A stretch of 28,434 nucleotides of DNA from RYN-124 sp033851845 (lineage in GTDB: Bacteria > Actinomycetota > Actinomycetes > Mycobacteriales > SCTD01). The notes below the pieces were generated by a model. That model did not search any database, had not been told where the DNA came from, and saw only the letters and a list, made by a program, of their open reading frames with translations. Positions within the stretch are counted from its first letter, which is position 1, and each line of letters begins with the position of its first letter. Below, in pieces: positions 1-8,642 of this stretch. The DNA lies in NCBI GenBank assembly GCA_033851845.1, contig JAWWOH010000041.1, positions 1-28,434 on the forward strand, read 5' to 3'. The translations under genes and the position numbers were made by a program.

Positions 1-841
1 AAGCCGGGCTCCAGGCCTCGTGCTCAATGGGTTCCCCTCGATACGTCTGGGCCGGCTCACCGCCGGCTTCGACACCGACGGTATGCAGCCCAGATGGCTC
101 GATGGTGCTGTCGAGGTGAACCGCGGATGAACGCCTCTCGGCGAGAGTTCTGCGCAGCTCGCCCGGGATGTCCGTGATCACGGCGTCGACGTCGAGCAGC
201 CGCAGCAGCCGCGCGTCCACGGGCCGGTTGACCGTCCAGACCCGCACCAGCAGGCCGTGCCGATGGGCCGCCGCGACGAGCTCGGGAGCGCAGAAGACGG
301 TCCGCGCCGGGACGTGCAGCGCGTGGTCCCCGCGCGTCACCGCCTGAGCCAGCACCCGGCTTGCCGGCTCCGCTCCGGTGAGGATCACCGCCCGCTCCAG
401 GTCCGGGGCCGACGCTGCCGCCGCCGCCAGGACGTCGCCGTCGAACGACGACAGCACGATCTGCGGCGAGGGGCGCCCGGACGTTCCGAACGCCTGTGCG
501 ACGGCGGCCAGCAGGGCCCGTGGGCGCTGCTCCGGCTTGAGGTCGAGCACCAGCCGACCGCGACCGGCGATGCAGGTCAGGACGTCCGCGACGGTCGGGA
601 CCGGGTGGCCGTTCACCCGGACCGCGGCCAGCTCGGCGAGCGTGAGGCTGCGGACCCCGCCCGCGACACCGGCCATCCGCTGGAGGCCGGCGTCGTGGAA
701 GCAGACGGCGACGCCGTCGGCGGTGAGCCGCACGTCGACCTCGACCCCGTCGGCGCCCTGGGCGTAGGCCGCCTCCACGGACGCGATCGTGTTCTCGGGC
801 GTGTCGGCGCCCGGGCATCCGCGGTGACCAAGGATCTCCAT
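1..841 (-). CDS. Glycerophosphodiester phosphodiesterase, C-terminus cut by window edge
   Basis: Reading leftward from an ATG at 841, the frame stays open to base 1 with no stop, giving 280 residues of an incomplete gene. The N-terminus carries the GDPD signature: MEILGHRG with H6-R7-G8, then PENT at 15-18, the metal-ligand motif EVDV at 34-37 followed by TADG, and HD at 49-50. Further on there are VLDLKPE, IVLSSF and VRVWTVN, as in the TIM-barrel GDPD family. The family hydrolyses glycerophosphodiesters to glycerol 3-phosphate and an alcohol using a divalent metal. No signal peptide is visible, so a cytoplasmic enzyme is likely. No strong ribosome binding site precedes the ATG. The gene is divergent from the small gene at 990. 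The family assignment is confident; the substrate is not determinable. Confidence 0.9.
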   Translation of the reverse strand, partial: MEILGHRGCPGADTPENTIASVEAAYAQGADGVEVDVRLTADGVAVCFHDAGLQRMAGVAGGVRSLTLAELAAVRVNGHPVPTVADVLTCIAGRGRLVLDLKPEQRPRALLAAVAQAFGTSGRPSPQIVLSSFDGDVLAAAAASAPDLERAVILTGAEPASRVLAQAVTRGDHALHVPARTVFCAPELVAAAHRHGLLVRVWTVNRPVDARLLRLLDVDAVITDIPGELRRTLAERRSSAVHLDSTIEPSGLHTVGVEAGGEPAQTYRGEPIEHEAWSPA

Positions 842-989
842 AGCCGAAAGGTGCACGCGGGAGGAAACCGCCGGGAGGCAGCGCCATGGCGCTGACGTGA
901 ACAACCGGCGGACACCTCAGGGGTCGTTCATCCACTGTTCACTTTCGGGCGCTTGCCAGGCACGCACGGCCGGACGGCATGCTCGGCCC

Positions 990-1211
990 ATGGCGCAGCA
1001 GAACCAGCCGCACGTCGACGAGGCCGTTCAGCTCCGGACCGTGGAGGACGCGCTCAAGCGCCGCTTCGCGGGCCGGGTGCCTGACGAGACGATCGCGCGT
1101 GAGGTCGACGAGGGACTTCGCGAGTTCACCGGAGCACGAGTCAGGACGTTCATCCCCGTCCTGCTCCAGAAGCGCGTGATCGAGCGGCTCCGGCACGTGC
1201 ATCCCGCCTAG
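990..1211 (+). CDS. Small three-helix-bundle-type conserved protein
   Basis: I chose the ATG at 990 (MAQQNQPHVDEA) because residues encoded upstream look non-coding and conservation-like sequence begins here; the frame is open from 897. The product has 73 residues, is predicted to be almost wholly helical, and contains the string RTFIPVLLQKRVIERLR near its C-terminus. This resembles the actinobacterial family annotated as three-helix bundle dimerization domain proteins, whose role is not established. It has no signal peptide or membrane segment. It lies 28 nt before the next gene on the same strand and could be co-transcribed with it. Confidence 0.6.
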   Translation: MAQQNQPHVDEAVQLRTVEDALKRRFAGRVPDETIAREVDEGLREFTGARVRTFIPVLLQKRVIERLRHVHPA

Positions 1212-1238
1212 CCGGCGCCGAGCAGGCATGCTGGCGGG

Positions 1239-1610
1239 GTGAGCACCCCGCATCCGCCGCGGCGCACGGCGCGCCGGCCGCTCTCCGGTGGCAAGGTGTT
1301 CCGGGGCGTGCTCGACGCGCGGCCCTACCCGATGCCGGAAGTCACCAACCGAGACTGGGCCCAGATCCCGCCGCGTCAGGTCCGACTCGATGACCTGATC
1401 ACCGTCAAAGCCGAGCTGCGCCTGGATGTACTGCTCGCCGAGGACTCCACGTTCTACGGCGACATGTTCGGTCACGTCATCTCGTGGCAGGGCGAGCTCT
1501 ACCTTGACGACGGCCTGCATCGAGCGGTGCAGTCGGCCCTGCACCAGCGCTCGACGATGCACGTGCGTATCGCCCGTCTCAGCGACGACGGGACATGGCT
1601 GGGCGCGTGA
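1239..1610 (+). CDS. Conserved small protein, possibly ParB/Srx-like fold
   Basis: A GTG start at 1239 gives 123 residues. The core reads RDWAQIPPRQVRLDDLI, then LLAEDSTFYGDMF and GELYLDDGLHRAVQSAL. I recognise this as a widespread actinobacterial family of unknown function, sometimes labelled VapB-like antitoxin. The DDGLHR segment and the preceding DLI pattern recall the DGxHR element of ParB/sulfiredoxin-like folds, but that is my inference. No VapC-like PIN gene is adjacent, so an antitoxin role is unsupported here. Its TGA abuts the TGA of the convergent UvrA-like gene, the two stops forming the palindrome TGATCA with no spacer. Confidence 0.6.
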   Translation: MSTPHPPRRTARRPLSGGKVFRGVLDARPYPMPEVTNRDWAQIPPRQVRLDDLITVKAELRLDVLLAEDSTFYGDMFGHVISWQGELYLDDGLHRAVQSALHQRSTMHVRIARLSDDGTWLGA

Positions 1611-4079
1611 TCAACCAGCAAGACGTGCCTTCAGGTACGGCGCAGTGATGCTGGCGCGCGTTCGGGCCACCTGTGCGGGCCGGCCCGCGGCGACAACCCG
1701 ACCGCCGGCGTCTCCGCCGCCGGGACCGAGGTCGATGACCCAGTCCGCCGACGCAACGACGTCCATGTCGTGCTCCACGACGACAACGCTGTGGCCGTTG
1801 TCGACCAGACGGTGCAGCTGCCGGAGCAGCACCTCGACGTCCGCCGGGTGCAGTCCCGAGGTCGGCTCGTCGAGCAGGTAGAGGACATGGCCACGGGCGC
1901 TGCGCTGCAGCTCGCTGGCGAGCTTGATCCGCTGCGCCTCGCCGCCCGACAGCTCGGTCGCCGACTGACCGAGCCGCAGGTATCCCACGCCGACCTCCTG
2001 CAGGGTCGCCAGTGACCGCGCGGCGCCCGGCACGTCCTCGAAGAACACGGCGGCCTCGTCGACGGTCATCGCCAGGACGTCGGCGATGTTCTTGCCGCGG
2101 TAGGTGATCTGGAGCGTCTGGTCGTTGTAGCGCGAGCCCTTGCAGGCGGGGCACGGTGCATACGTGCTCGGCAGGAAGATGAGCTCCACCGCGACGAAGC
2201 CGTCGCCCTGGCACGTCTGGCAGCGACCGCTCGCGACATTGAACGAGAACCGCCCCGCGTTGTACCTGCGCGCACGCGCCTTCTTCGTCGCGGCGAACTC
2301 CTTGCGTACGGCGTCGAACAGTCCCGTGTACGTCGCAAGGTTCGAGCGCGGTGTCCGCCCGATGGGTCGCTGGTCGACCTGAACCATCCGGTCGATGACC
2401 TCGAGCCCGACCGCCTTGACCTCGGTCGTCTCGGTCTCGACGTACGCATCCGGCCCTTCGTCTTCGATCGGCTCGGTCCCCAGGTGCGCCCGCACGGCCT
2501 CGGCGAGCACGTGGGTCACGAGCGTCGACTTTCCGGAGCCAGACACACCGGTGACTGCAGTCAGCACGCCGAGCGGGATCTCCACGTCGACTCCGCGCAG
2601 GTTGTGCCGTCGAATGTCGCGCAGCTCGATGCAGCCGATCGGCTCGCGCGCCGCGTGGTCCACGGCGATCCGCTCACCGAAGACGAAGCGGCGGGTCACC
2701 GACGAACGCACTTTCGTCAAGCCGTCCACCGGCCCGCTGTACAGCACGCGCCCGCCGGCCTCGCCCGGTCCTGGTCCGACGTCGACGACCCAGTCCGCCC
2801 GGCGTACGACGTCCATGTCGTGCTCGACGACGAACAGCGAGTTACCCGCCTGCTTGAGGCGCTCCAGCACGGTGAGCAGCGGTTCGGCATCGGCGGGATG
2901 GAGCCCCGCGCTCGGCTCGTCGAGGACGTAGACGACGCCGAACAAGCCGGAGCGCAGTTGCGTCGCGATCCGAAGGCGCTGCATCTCGCCCGGCGACAGC
3001 GTCGTCGTCGCGCGACCCAGGCTCAGGTAACCGAGACCGAGCTCGAGCAGAACGCCGATGCGGTCGACAAGGTCCCGGCACAGTCGCGTTGCGGCTTCGG
3101 CCTGCGCGCCGTCGTCCGCGGCAGCCGGCCGGCCCTCCCCTGCCGCAGTCGGCGCCAGCAGCTCACGGACGTCGGCGAGCTGCATCCGGTTGACGTCGGC
3201 GATCGTCTTGCCGACGAACCGCACCCGCAACGCGTCCGGGCGCAGGCCGCTGCCACCGCACACCGGGCAGGCAACGTTGTCCATGAACCTCAGGGCGCGC
3301 TGCTTCATCGCCTCGCTGCTCGACGTCAGCAGTGTCTTGCGCAGGTGGGCGTCGGCGCTCCAGAAGCGGCCGTTGTACTCCCACTCGTCCCGGTCCTCCT
3401 CCGGAGTCACGAGGACGATCGGCTGCTCGTCGCTGAACAGCAGGAACTCGCGCTTGCGCTTCGGCAGCCGGCGCCAGGGCGCGTCGACGTCGATGCCGAG
3501 CGCGGTGACGACGTCGCGCAGGTTGCGGCCCTGCCAGCCGCCGGGCCAGGCGGCGATCGCGCCCTCGCGGATGCTGAGCGCAGGATCGGGGACCATCAGC
3601 TCCTCGGTCGCGCGGTGCACGCGGCCGAGCCCGTGGCACTCCGGGCAGGCACCGGCAGCGGTGTTGGGCGAGAAGGCCTCGGCTTCGAGGTGCGCAGCAC
3701 CCCGCGGGTAGGTGCCCGCCCGCGAGTACAGCAGCCGGAGCAGGTTCGACAACGTGGTCAGGGTGCCGACAGTCGAGCGCGAGCTCGGCGCGCGCAGACG
3801 CTGCTGCAGCGCAACCGCGGGGGGCAGACCGGTGATCTCGTCGACCCTTGGCGCGGCGACCTGCTGGATCAGCCTCCGGGCGTAGGGCGCGACCGACTCG
3901 AAGTAGCGGCGCTGCGCCTCGGCGTACAAGGTGCCGAAGGCGAGGGATGACTTCCCCGAGCCGGACACGCCGGTGAAGACCACGAAGCTGTCGCGCGGGA
4001 TGTCGACGTCGACGGCGCGCAGGTTGTTCTCACGCGCGCCGCGGACCCGTACGCAGCCGTCGTCGCCGCCACAGGTCAC
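1611..4079 (-). CDS. UvrA-like excinuclease ABC subunit A paralogue (short form)
   Basis: A GTG start at 4079 gives 822 residues, clearly shorter than housekeeping UvrA (about 940-970). Two ABC modules are present: Walker A GVSGSGKSS at 37-45 and a second GVSGSGKST in the C-terminal half; signatures LSPGEMQRLRIA and LSGGEAQRIKLA; Walker B regions VYVLDEPSAGLHPAD and LYLLDEPTSGLHPAD. Zinc-type cysteine pairs occur at CPEC, CPVC and CQTC...CPAC, the last corresponding to the C-terminal zinc finger of UvrA. The shorter length fits the class II (UvrA2/DrrC-like) paralogues that lack the UvrB-binding insertion and are linked to drug tolerance or DNA-damage response. It starts 16 nt after the beta-helix gene and probably belongs to that leftward transcript. 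Loss of UvrB interaction is inferred from length only. Confidence 0.9.
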   Translation of the reverse strand: MTCGGDDGCVRVRGARENNLRAVDVDIPRDSFVVFTGVSGSGKSSLAFGTLYAEAQRRYFESVAPYARRLIQQVAAPRVDEITGLPPAVALQQRLRAPSSRSTVGTLTTLSNLLRLLYSRAGTYPRGAAHLEAEAFSPNTAAGACPECHGLGRVHRATEELMVPDPALSIREGAIAAWPGGWQGRNLRDVVTALGIDVDAPWRRLPKRKREFLLFSDEQPIVLVTPEEDRDEWEYNGRFWSADAHLRKTLLTSSSEAMKQRALRFMDNVACPVCGGSGLRPDALRVRFVGKTIADVNRMQLADVRELLAPTAAGEGRPAAADDGAQAEAATRLCRDLVDRIGVLLELGLGYLSLGRATTTLSPGEMQRLRIATQLRSGLFGVVYVLDEPSAGLHPADAEPLLTVLERLKQAGNSLFVVEHDMDVVRRADWVVDVGPGPGEAGGRVLYSGPVDGLTKVRSSVTRRFVFGERIAVDHAAREPIGCIELRDIRRHNLRGVDVEIPLGVLTAVTGVSGSGKSTLVTHVLAEAVRAHLGTEPIEDEGPDAYVETETTEVKAVGLEVIDRMVQVDQRPIGRTPRSNLATYTGLFDAVRKEFAATKKARARRYNAGRFSFNVASGRCQTCQGDGFVAVELIFLPSTYAPCPACKGSRYNDQTLQITYRGKNIADVLAMTVDEAAVFFEDVPGAARSLATLQEVGVGYLRLGQSATELSGGEAQRIKLASELQRSARGHVLYLLDEPTSGLHPADVEVLLRQLHRLVDNGHSVVVVEHDMDVVASADWVIDLGPGGGDAGGRVVAAGRPAQVARTRASITAPYLKARLAG

Positions 4080-4095
4080 CCAGGGCGCTTACCCA

Positions 4096-5469
4096 CTAAC
4101 GGCCGGGCAACGCAGGCGGGGTCATGACCGGCTTGCCGTTGACGCACCACGGGTTGGCCGGCGCACCGTTGCACGGGTTGGCCATCGTGAGCTGCGCTTC
4201 CGGGTGCTTTCCGGGTCCCTTGTAGTTCTTGGGCTCCGTGATGCCGGCTGCGTTGAGCGCCGCCATCACCGAGACGATCGGGTCACCCGGGGAATAGAGG
4301 CCGCGACCCACGCCCGACCGGCCCGGGTTCTCGTTGCCGCAGTTGGTCAGGCCGACGGGGTTTGGCGGGTCGACCGTTGCGGGCTCGGCCTTGCCACCGG
4401 TGCGGTCGACATTGCCCTCGATGCAGGTGTTGATCGCGGTGCCGTCGATGGCGATGTCGGCGTCCCCCGGCAGGCCCGACGTGCCGACCTTGCTGAACGT
4501 GTTGTAGAGCACCTGGTTGTTCATCGGCGGGGTGAACAGCCAGTTGATCATCACGCCGGCGTGCTTCTGGTTGCTGATGACGTTGTGCCGCACGATGTTG
4601 TCCCAGCCGCCGGAGAGGGACACGCCAACACCCACGGGCGCGATGCCGGTGATGCCGCTGCCGGGCACGTCGGCGTCGTTGTTGTCGTGGATGTAGTTGT
4701 CGGCGATCGTCGTACCCCGCTGCGGCGGGTCGGGCTCGCTCGTCAGCGTGTTGGGCAGGATGCCGGTGGCGTTGTGGTCCCACTCGCTGTTGATGAGGTA
4801 GAGCTCGCCACCCGCGTTGGTGCCGGAGTAGCCCAGTGCGTTCTTCTCAGCCTTGCTGTTGGTCACGACGGCATGGCAGTCGCTGCAGCCACCGACGTAG
4901 ATGCCGCTGTCGGCGTTCCACGACCCGTAGTCGAACGCGAACGTGCTGGGCGTCTTGCCCGACGACGTCGAGTCGTAGGCGTAGACGCCGTAGTCACCGT
5001 TGTCGTAGGCCGTGAGGTAGTTGCCCCAGTAGCCGTCGACCCCGGTCCAGTAGAAGCCGTTCGACGAGCCGGTCTTGTAGTGCTGCGCCGACATGTTCTC
5101 GACCCACGTGTTGTTGACGCCCTGGACGTGGATGCCAGAGCCGTCGGCCTTCGTGCCGTCGAGCACCACACCGTTGCGCTGCATCCCGCGGATGTGCAGC
5201 CCCGACGAGAGCGTCGCCCGCGGCGTGACGCTGACGGCTTCGCGGTAGTAGCCGGGCCAGACCAGCACCCAGTCGCCGTTCTGCGCGTGGCTGACGCCGA
5301 CCGCGATGCTCTTGTAGACCGGCGTACCGGCGGGCGTGTTGGGACAGCCGGCCGTGCCGCTGCACACCAGGATCACCTTGCTGCCCGAGGGCGCGGCCTG
5401 CGCGTGCAGGGTGAGCGACCCCAGTGACACGAGGGCGGCAGCGGCAGCCAGGGCGGGACGGATCCTCAC
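4096..5469 (-). CDS. Secreted right-handed beta-helix repeat protein
   Basis: The open frame extends further upstream, but the start is the GTG at 5469. A GGAG Shine-Dalgarno lies 5 nt before it, and the GTG overlaps the stop of the multicopper oxidase gene by 4 nt (GTGA), implying translational coupling. The 457-residue product begins with a signal peptide (RIRPALAAAAALVSLGSL, cleavage near AQA-APS). The rest consists of short strand-turn units rich in N, G and V, such as GLHIRGMQRNGVVLDG, GIHVQGVNNTWVENM, TIADNYIHDNN and NIVRHNVISNQ. This is typical of parallel beta-helix (pectate lyase-like/NosD-like) folds. Substrate and activity are unknown; a copper-related or cell-surface role is suggested only by the oxidase next door. 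Paired cysteines such as CSGTAGC and CSDC could form disulphides. Confidence 0.85.
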   Translation of the reverse strand: MRIRPALAAAAALVSLGSLTLHAQAAPSGSKVILVCSGTAGCPNTPAGTPVYKSIAVGVSHAQNGDWVLVWPGYYREAVSVTPRATLSSGLHIRGMQRNGVVLDGTKADGSGIHVQGVNNTWVENMSAQHYKTGSSNGFYWTGVDGYWGNYLTAYDNGDYGVYAYDSTSSGKTPSTFAFDYGSWNADSGIYVGGCSDCHAVVTNSKAEKNALGYSGTNAGGELYLINSEWDHNATGILPNTLTSEPDPPQRGTTIADNYIHDNNDADVPGSGITGIAPVGVGVSLSGGWDNIVRHNVISNQKHAGVMINWLFTPPMNNQVLYNTFSKVGTSGLPGDADIAIDGTAINTCIEGNVDRTGGKAEPATVDPPNPVGLTNCGNENPGRSGVGRGLYSPGDPIVSVMAALNAAGITEPKNYKGPGKHPEAQLTMANPCNGAPANPWCVNGKPVMTPPALPGR

Positions 5470-7367
5470 GACATCTCCTCTCGACGGCACATGGCCGCCG
5501 ATGCGATCGCGGACAGGGGCAGGCCGGACAGGGTGCTGCGGTGGTACGGCGCGAGCCGCGCGGTGCCGGGCTTGACGACCTCGAAGGTCGCCATCATTCC
5601 GTGGTCCTCGTGGTCGAGCATGTGGCAATGGATCATGAACGGGCCGACGTAGTCGGTGACCTTCGCGGCCACCTCCACAGTGTCACCCGGGTCGAGCCGC
5701 CAGGTGTCCTGGAAGCCCGCCTCCCACGCAGGTGGCGGCTGGCCGTTGCGTGACACGGTGCGCCACGCGAGCTGGTGCAGGTGGATGTAGTGCGTGAGCG
5801 GACTCGTGTTGACCAGCAGCCAGCGCTGCACCGAGCCGAGCTCGATCTGCGCGTCGACCCTCATGTGGTCGTACGGCATCCCGTTGATGGTCCAGGCCGT
5901 CTTCTGCTTGGCCGTGTCCGCAGCGAGCCCGAAGTCCCACACCTTCGTCGGCGACGAGGGCACCGCGAGCGGTGGGAGCGCCTTCAAGGCCTTGGGTACG
6001 GCGGTGGCATCCGTCGCCCGTGAGGTCACGCGGAACTGCATGATGGGCGTCGTCGGCGAGCCGATCCCCCCGGGTCGACCGTCGACCCGCGCGACGCTCT
6101 GCAGGACGACCTTCTTGCCGAGGTCCTTGCCGAAGTCGACGATCACGTCGGCGCGCTCGGCCGGCCCGAGCAGGATGTCGGTGCGCGTCACCGGTGCCGG
6201 CAGCAGCGCACTGCCGTTGCCCACCTGCACCATTGGCCGCTTGTCGGAGAACTGGAAGTCGTACGACGAGAAGCCCGACGCGTTGAGCAGCCGCAGCCGG
6301 TAGCGGTGGGTCGCAACCGGCTCGTACGGCTGGAAGGCGCCGTTGACCAGGGTCCGGGTGCCCACCGTCGCGTCGCCGGGCGGTGCGTAGGGCCCGTTGA
6401 TGCCCCCGGTCGCGGGCTTAGGGTCCGAGGGCTTCGGGAACGGGTTGAGCAGCTGTGCCGCGTCGTCGAAGCTGCGGTCGGCGAACATGAGCGGGACGTC
6501 GTACGTGCCCTCAGGGAGCCGGAGCTTCCTCTCCGCCGGGTCGTCGGTGATGAACATCCCCTGCAGGCCGTACCAGTTGTTGCGGCCGGTCTGATCCATC
6601 CGGTGGTCGTGGTAGAAGCTGAACGCCGCCGGCTCGGGCTTTGCCTCATCGCGCAACGGGAAGACGTACGTGCGCTTCCCCCCGTCGGCGACGAGGTGGT
6701 CGTCGGGCTGGCCGTCGTCGGCAGAGGAGTGGTGGTCGCCGTGCAGGTGCAGGCTCAGCGCGCCGAAGGCGTCGGGAAGCTTGTTGACGACAGTGACGTC
6801 GGTGCGCTGACCCACCGGCCGCCGGATGGTCGGCCCGGGCCAGGTGCCGTTGAACGTCTGCATGGTCGTCGGGGGCTGGCCGGCGAGGATCGGCACGTCG
6901 GCCTGCTCCGCCGTCAGCGTGATCTTCGAACCGGTCAGGGTCGGCGGGATCCGCAGCGGCTGCTGGAACTTCGGCGCCGACGGACCGACCCCGCCCCCGC
7001 CGCCCTCGACGATGAGCGTGCCGCTCATATTCGGGTGGAAGCCGCAGAAGAACGTGTAGCTGCCGGCCCGCAGCTTGTCGACGCCGGCGATCGTCGAGGT
7101 GCTCTCGGGCAGGGCGTTGCCGTTGAACAGCGGGCGCCCGTCGGCGCCGCGGTCGACCGCGGTCACCGTGTGAGCGAGCTCGTCGAGGTTGTAGAACGTG
7201 AGCGGGGTGCCCTGCGGCTCGACCGTCACCTTGCTGGCGTAGCCGAGGGTGGCACCCCCGGGCCCCGCAACGATCGACCCGCCCACGTCACCCGGGTCGG
7301 CTGAGGCCCCCACCGGGACGAGGATGGACGCGGCGACAGCCAGCGCCGCCAACAGCCGGGACCTCAT
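5466..7367 (-). CDS. Exported multicopper oxidase with an extra N-terminal cupredoxin domain
   Basis: The ATG at 7367 starts an evident signal peptide (MRSRLLAALAVAASILVPVG, cut near ASA-DP); the frame upstream is low-complexity arginine/serine sequence. The 633-residue product has three parts. Residues 30-122 form a plastocyanin-like domain with type 1 copper ligands H66, C108, H111 and M114 (FFCGFHPNM). Residues 140-280 are the first oxidase domain with HLHGD (H207, H209) and YHDH (H253, H255). Residues 490-597 carry HYIHLH (H526, H529, H531) and HCHMLDHEDHGM (H580, C581, H582, H586, M591), completing the T1 and trinuclear T2/T3 sites. This is the CotA/bilirubin-oxidase-like layout, coupling substrate oxidation to reduction of O2 to water outside the cell. 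The physiological substrate cannot be read from sequence. It lies 55 nt after the nickel transporter and overlaps the beta-helix gene. Confidence 0.93.
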   Translation of the reverse strand: MRSRLLAALAVAASILVPVGASADPGDVGGSIVAGPGGATLGYASKVTVEPQGTPLTFYNLDELAHTVTAVDRGADGRPLFNGNALPESTSTIAGVDKLRAGSYTFFCGFHPNMSGTLIVEGGGGGVGPSAPKFQQPLRIPPTLTGSKITLTAEQADVPILAGQPPTTMQTFNGTWPGPTIRRPVGQRTDVTVVNKLPDAFGALSLHLHGDHHSSADDGQPDDHLVADGGKRTYVFPLRDEAKPEPAAFSFYHDHRMDQTGRNNWYGLQGMFITDDPAERKLRLPEGTYDVPLMFADRSFDDAAQLLNPFPKPSDPKPATGGINGPYAPPGDATVGTRTLVNGAFQPYEPVATHRYRLRLLNASGFSSYDFQFSDKRPMVQVGNGSALLPAPVTRTDILLGPAERADVIVDFGKDLGKKVVLQSVARVDGRPGGIGSPTTPIMQFRVTSRATDATAVPKALKALPPLAVPSSPTKVWDFGLAADTAKQKTAWTINGMPYDHMRVDAQIELGSVQRWLLVNTSPLTHYIHLHQLAWRTVSRNGQPPPAWEAGFQDTWRLDPGDTVEVAAKVTDYVGPFMIHCHMLDHEDHGMMATFEVVKPGTARLAPYHRSTLSGLPLSAIASAAMCRREEMS

Positions 7368-7422
7368 GCAGATCCCGTTTCGACGCCGGAGCGTCCTTAC
7401 CTGCCGGTAACCCGAGTGATGA

Positions 7423-8580
7423 TCAGTCGACGGTGACCACGGGCTCGGCATGCCGGCTGAGGTGCCCGCTGTAGCGCTGCTCGATGCGCCCGTACTTCCA
7501 GACCGCCACGCTGCCGAGCCAGGTGACGAGGAACACACCGACGATGAAGTAGCCGATGCGGTTCAGGTCGATGTCGCCGATGTAGGCGAACGGCTGTACG
7601 TCGGCGAAACCGCCCTTGCGGCTGATGACGCTCACCAGCTCGATCGTGCCGATGACGAACGCCACGAAAATGGACAACCCGGTCGTCGAGATGTTGTAGA
7701 AGATCTTGCGCAGCGGGTTCGTGAAGGCCCAGTCGTAGGCCTTGCACATGAAGACGCCATCGAAGGTGTCCATCAGCGACATGCCGGCGGCGAAGATGAC
7801 GGGCAGCGCGATGATGGCCAGCGGCGGCAGGCTGACGCCCGACCCGACCGCTGCGGTCGCCGCGGTGGCGGAGATGGCGAGGAAGCCGACTTCGGTGGCG
7901 GTGTCGAAGCCGAGCCCGAACAGGATGCCGACGGGGTACATCTGCCACGAGTGGTTGATGAACTTGTTGTAGCGGCCCTTGAAGATGCGGTTCATCATCC
8001 CCCGCTGGGCTAGCAGCTCGTCGAGCTGCTCCGGCGTGTAGTCGCCGCGCTTCATGTCCTGCCAGGTGCGCAGGATGCCCAGCAGGATCACGAAGTTGAA
8101 GCCGGCGATGACGTAGAGGAAGACGCCGGACACGCTCGCACCGATGACGCCCCCCAACCCGGCGAACTGCTCCTGGAACCCGACCGCCGCTTTGGCCGCG
8201 ACGGCGATGCCGAACGACAGCGCGAACACGACGGTGGAGTGGCCGAGCGAGAAGCAGAAGCCGACACCGAGCGGCTTCTTGCCCTTCTGCAGCAGCAACC
8301 GGGTCGTGTCGTCGATCGCAGCGATGTGGTCGGCGTCGAACGCGTGCCGCAAGCCGAAGACGTAGGCCAGCGACGCGGCGCCGGCGTACAGCAGGGTGCC
8401 CTTGCTGTCCGCGATCTGGTGGTACTTGGCAATGGAGTTGTAGTGCGCGAACAGCCCGAACCCGATCATGTGCAGTGCCGCGACGGCGCCGAAGAGCAGG
8501 CCGAGGCGCACCTTCTCGTCGCGGTCGAAGTGGACGAGGCGCTTGCGGACGGGCGCCGGGGCAGTGGCGTCGAGGAGCAT
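7423..8580 (-). CDS. Nickel/cobalt transporter, NiCoT (HoxN/NixA) family
   Basis: An ATG at 8580 gives 385 residues with about eight hydrophobic segments. The NiCoT signature RHAFDADHIAAIDD lies at about 78-91 in transmembrane segment 2, with its histidine/aspartate metal-selecting residues intact. LGFDTATEVGFL further on matches the second family signature. The family is a single-component secondary permease taking Ni2+ or Co2+ into the cytoplasm. A Nur-type box (8610-8626) overlapping the promoter argues that nickel is the physiological substrate and that uptake is shut off when nickel is sufficient. The -10 element ends about 7 nt before the ATG, so the mRNA is probably leaderless. The multicopper oxidase gene follows in the same direction. 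Which nickel enzyme is supplied is not visible in this window. Confidence 0.93.
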   Translation of the reverse strand: MLLDATAPAPVRKRLVHFDRDEKVRLGLLFGAVAALHMIGFGLFAHYNSIAKYHQIADSKGTLLYAGAASLAYVFGLRHAFDADHIAAIDDTTRLLLQKGKKPLGVGFCFSLGHSTVVFALSFGIAVAAKAAVGFQEQFAGLGGVIGASVSGVFLYVIAGFNFVILLGILRTWQDMKRGDYTPEQLDELLAQRGMMNRIFKGRYNKFINHSWQMYPVGILFGLGFDTATEVGFLAISATAATAAVGSGVSLPPLAIIALPVIFAAGMSLMDTFDGVFMCKAYDWAFTNPLRKIFYNISTTGLSIFVAFVIGTIELVSVISRKGGFADVQPFAYIGDIDLNRIGYFIVGVFLVTWLGSVAVWKYGRIEQRYSGHLSRHAEPVVTVD

Positions 8581-8586
8581 GCCCCG

Positions 8587-8615
8587 ACGTTAGGGCGGCG
8601 ACGCCGCTGTTGCAA
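8587..8615 (-). promoter_or_regulatory. Candidate promoter of the nickel transporter gene
   Basis: On the minus strand TTGCAA (8615-8610) and TAACGT (8592-8587) are separated by exactly 17 nt. They match the TTGnnn / TAnnnT pattern of actinobacterial housekeeping promoters moderately. The predicted transcription start falls at or next to the ATG at 8580, so translation would be leaderless; no convincing Shine-Dalgarno is present. This is a sequence inference only. Confidence 0.5.
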
Positions 8616-8626
8616 CCTATTCGCAA
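8610..8626 (-). promoter_or_regulatory. Nur-type nickel-responsive operator
   Basis: The plus strand reads TTGCAA-N5-TCGCAA. The published Streptomyces Nur (Fur-family nickel regulator) site is TTGCAA-N5-TTGCAA, so there is one mismatch. The proximal half-site coincides with the candidate -35 hexamer of the nickel transporter promoter, the position expected for repression. It lies in the 62-nt gap between the transporter and the upstream phosphatase gene. Confidence 0.7.
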
Positions 8627-8642
8627 CAACGCCTGGTTCGCG

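Noticed and set aside
1239..1610. Antitoxin (VapB) label for the small conserved protein
   Set aside because: No PIN-domain toxin gene is adjacent and no ribbon-helix-helix or AbrB fold is visible.
2484..3950. 488-codon plus-strand open frame
   Set aside because: Antisense shadow of the UvrA-like gene, whose ABC motifs are unambiguous.
3931..5427. Plus-strand open frame with valine/arginine-rich product
   Set aside because: Antisense to the beta-helix and UvrA-like genes; composition reflects high-GC third-position bias.
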